Shown here piece after piece: positions 5,975 to 6,186 of a stretch of DNA of 6,186 nt (its first letter is position 1; every line of letters begins with the position of its first letter). The notes beneath the pieces are model-generated. The model was not told the DNA's origin. It did no database searches and worked only from the letters and a program-made list of their open reading frames with translations. A program made the position numbers and the translations under genes. Source of the DNA: Alphaproteobacteria bacterium (GTDB lineage: Bacteria; Pseudomonadota; Alphaproteobacteria; UBA11222); contig DMKG01000245.1 of NCBI GenBank assembly GCA_003454415.1, forward strand, positions 10,513 through 16,698, given 5' to 3'.

Positions 5975-6001
5975 CATATGTCACATATGAAACATATGTT
6001 T
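5975..6001. promoter_or_regulatory. Candidate operator: three CATATG units at 9-bp period upstream of fur
   Basis: CATATG occurs at 5975-5980, 5984-5989 and 5993-5998. The first two form a perfect 7-1-7 inverted repeat (CATATGT-C-ACATATG, 5975-5989); the third is the centre of a perfect 12-base palindrome AAACATATGTTT (5990-6001). The block lies 29-55 bases before the fur ATG and just past the predicted transcription start, where a bound protein would block initiation or escape. Autoregulation by the encoded Fur is inferred; the sequence does not resemble GATAAT-type Fur boxes. Confidence 0.6.
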
Positions 6002-6012
6002 GCGCGCGCGTC

Positions 6013-6018
6013 ATTATA
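6013..6018 (-). promoter_or_regulatory. Promoter -10 element for fur
   Basis: A perfect TATAAT is read on the minus strand in the 97-base gap between rimI and fur. No good -35 lies at the proper spacing (GGGCCA at 17 bases), so the promoter may be weak or need an activator. Transcription would begin near 6006 with a leader of about 60 bases. An inverted repeat GTTTGCG (5998-6004) / CGCAAAC (6021-6027) flanks the element symmetrically. Confidence 0.5.
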
Positions 6019-6043
6019 ACCGCAAACGCCTCTGCTGGCCCAG

Positions 6044-6186
6044 TTATAAATTGCAGCGCATGATCAGCGCGTCCGTTGATGTTGACTGACCGGGTTCTGG
6101 CGCGTAATAGGCCTTGCGCAGTCCAGCCGCAATGAAGCCCTGGCGTTTGTACAGGGAAATTGCAGCCTCGTTATGGGTGGCGACTT
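6044..6186 (-). CDS. rimI: Ribosomal protein S18-alanine N-acetyltransferase, C-terminal end only
   Basis: 46 residues and a stop are visible; the gene enters from beyond the right edge. RimI is a GNAT-fold enzyme that acetylates the N-terminal alanine of ribosomal protein S18. The piece THNEAAISLYKRQGF (3-17) is the GNAT motif B region with the Asn and Tyr that contact acetyl-CoA and the general acid position. The following GLRKAYYAPE and DALIM (38-42) match the RimI C-terminal pattern. The stop (6046-6044) lies 97 bases before the fur start. The rimI-fur order is conserved in many alphaproteobacteria, with tsaB usually upstream, which supports the call over a generic GNAT acetyltransferase. 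Confidence 0.82.
   Translation of the reverse strand, partial: VATHNEAAISLYKRQGFIAAGLRKAYYAPEPGQSTSTDALIMRCNL

Noticed and set aside
5993..6027. rimI transcription terminator formed by the GTTTGCG/CGCAAAC arms
   Set aside because: The loop would be 16 bases, and no T run follows on the minus strand; the TATAAT inside points to promoter use instead.

Overview
This is a chromosomal stretch from what looks like an alphaproteobacterium with moderately high GC. Three things point there. The ribosomal protein L31 and the ABC exporter are both of alphaproteobacterial type and sit divergently. The Fur-family regulator is of the Mur/Fur type common in that class. The end of rimI lies directly upstream of fur, a gene order I recall from many alphaproteobacteria (tsaB-rimI-fur). 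I cannot fix the order or genus.

Layout, left to right. 1-1029 (-): most of a CaiB/BaiF (class III) CoA-transferase, its C-terminus cut by the window edge. 1030-1242: a non-coding gap with a short tandem repeat. 1243-3090 (-): an MsbA-like ABC exporter with fused membrane and ATPase domains. 3091-3245: a divergent promoter region with a good promoter for rpmE. 3246-3467 (+): rpmE (L31). 3468-3653: a gap with overlapping, mutually exclusive hairpins. 3654-4262 (+): a small SAM-dependent methyltransferase resembling phospholipid N-methyltransferases. It converges on a leftward gene set read as fur (5946-5521), an alpha/beta hydrolase (5480-4665) and a VOC/glyoxalase-fold protein (4668-4273); the last two overlap by ATGA and are probably translationally coupled. 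6044-6186 (-): the C-terminal end of rimI.

The genes are mostly core or common metabolic ones, and I see no mobile element, CRISPR array, tRNA or rRNA. The most unusual sequence is the fur promoter region. A perfect TATAAT is followed by three CATATG hexamers at an exact 9-bp period, forming two near-perfect palindromes just past the predicted transcription start, and a GTTTGCG/CGCAAAC inverted repeat flanks the -10. This is a plausible autoregulatory operator that does not look like the classical GATAAT Fur box. If fur, the hydrolase and the VOC gene share this promoter, two possible detoxifying or catabolic enzymes would be under metal control. I found no convincing undescribed multi-gene system here.
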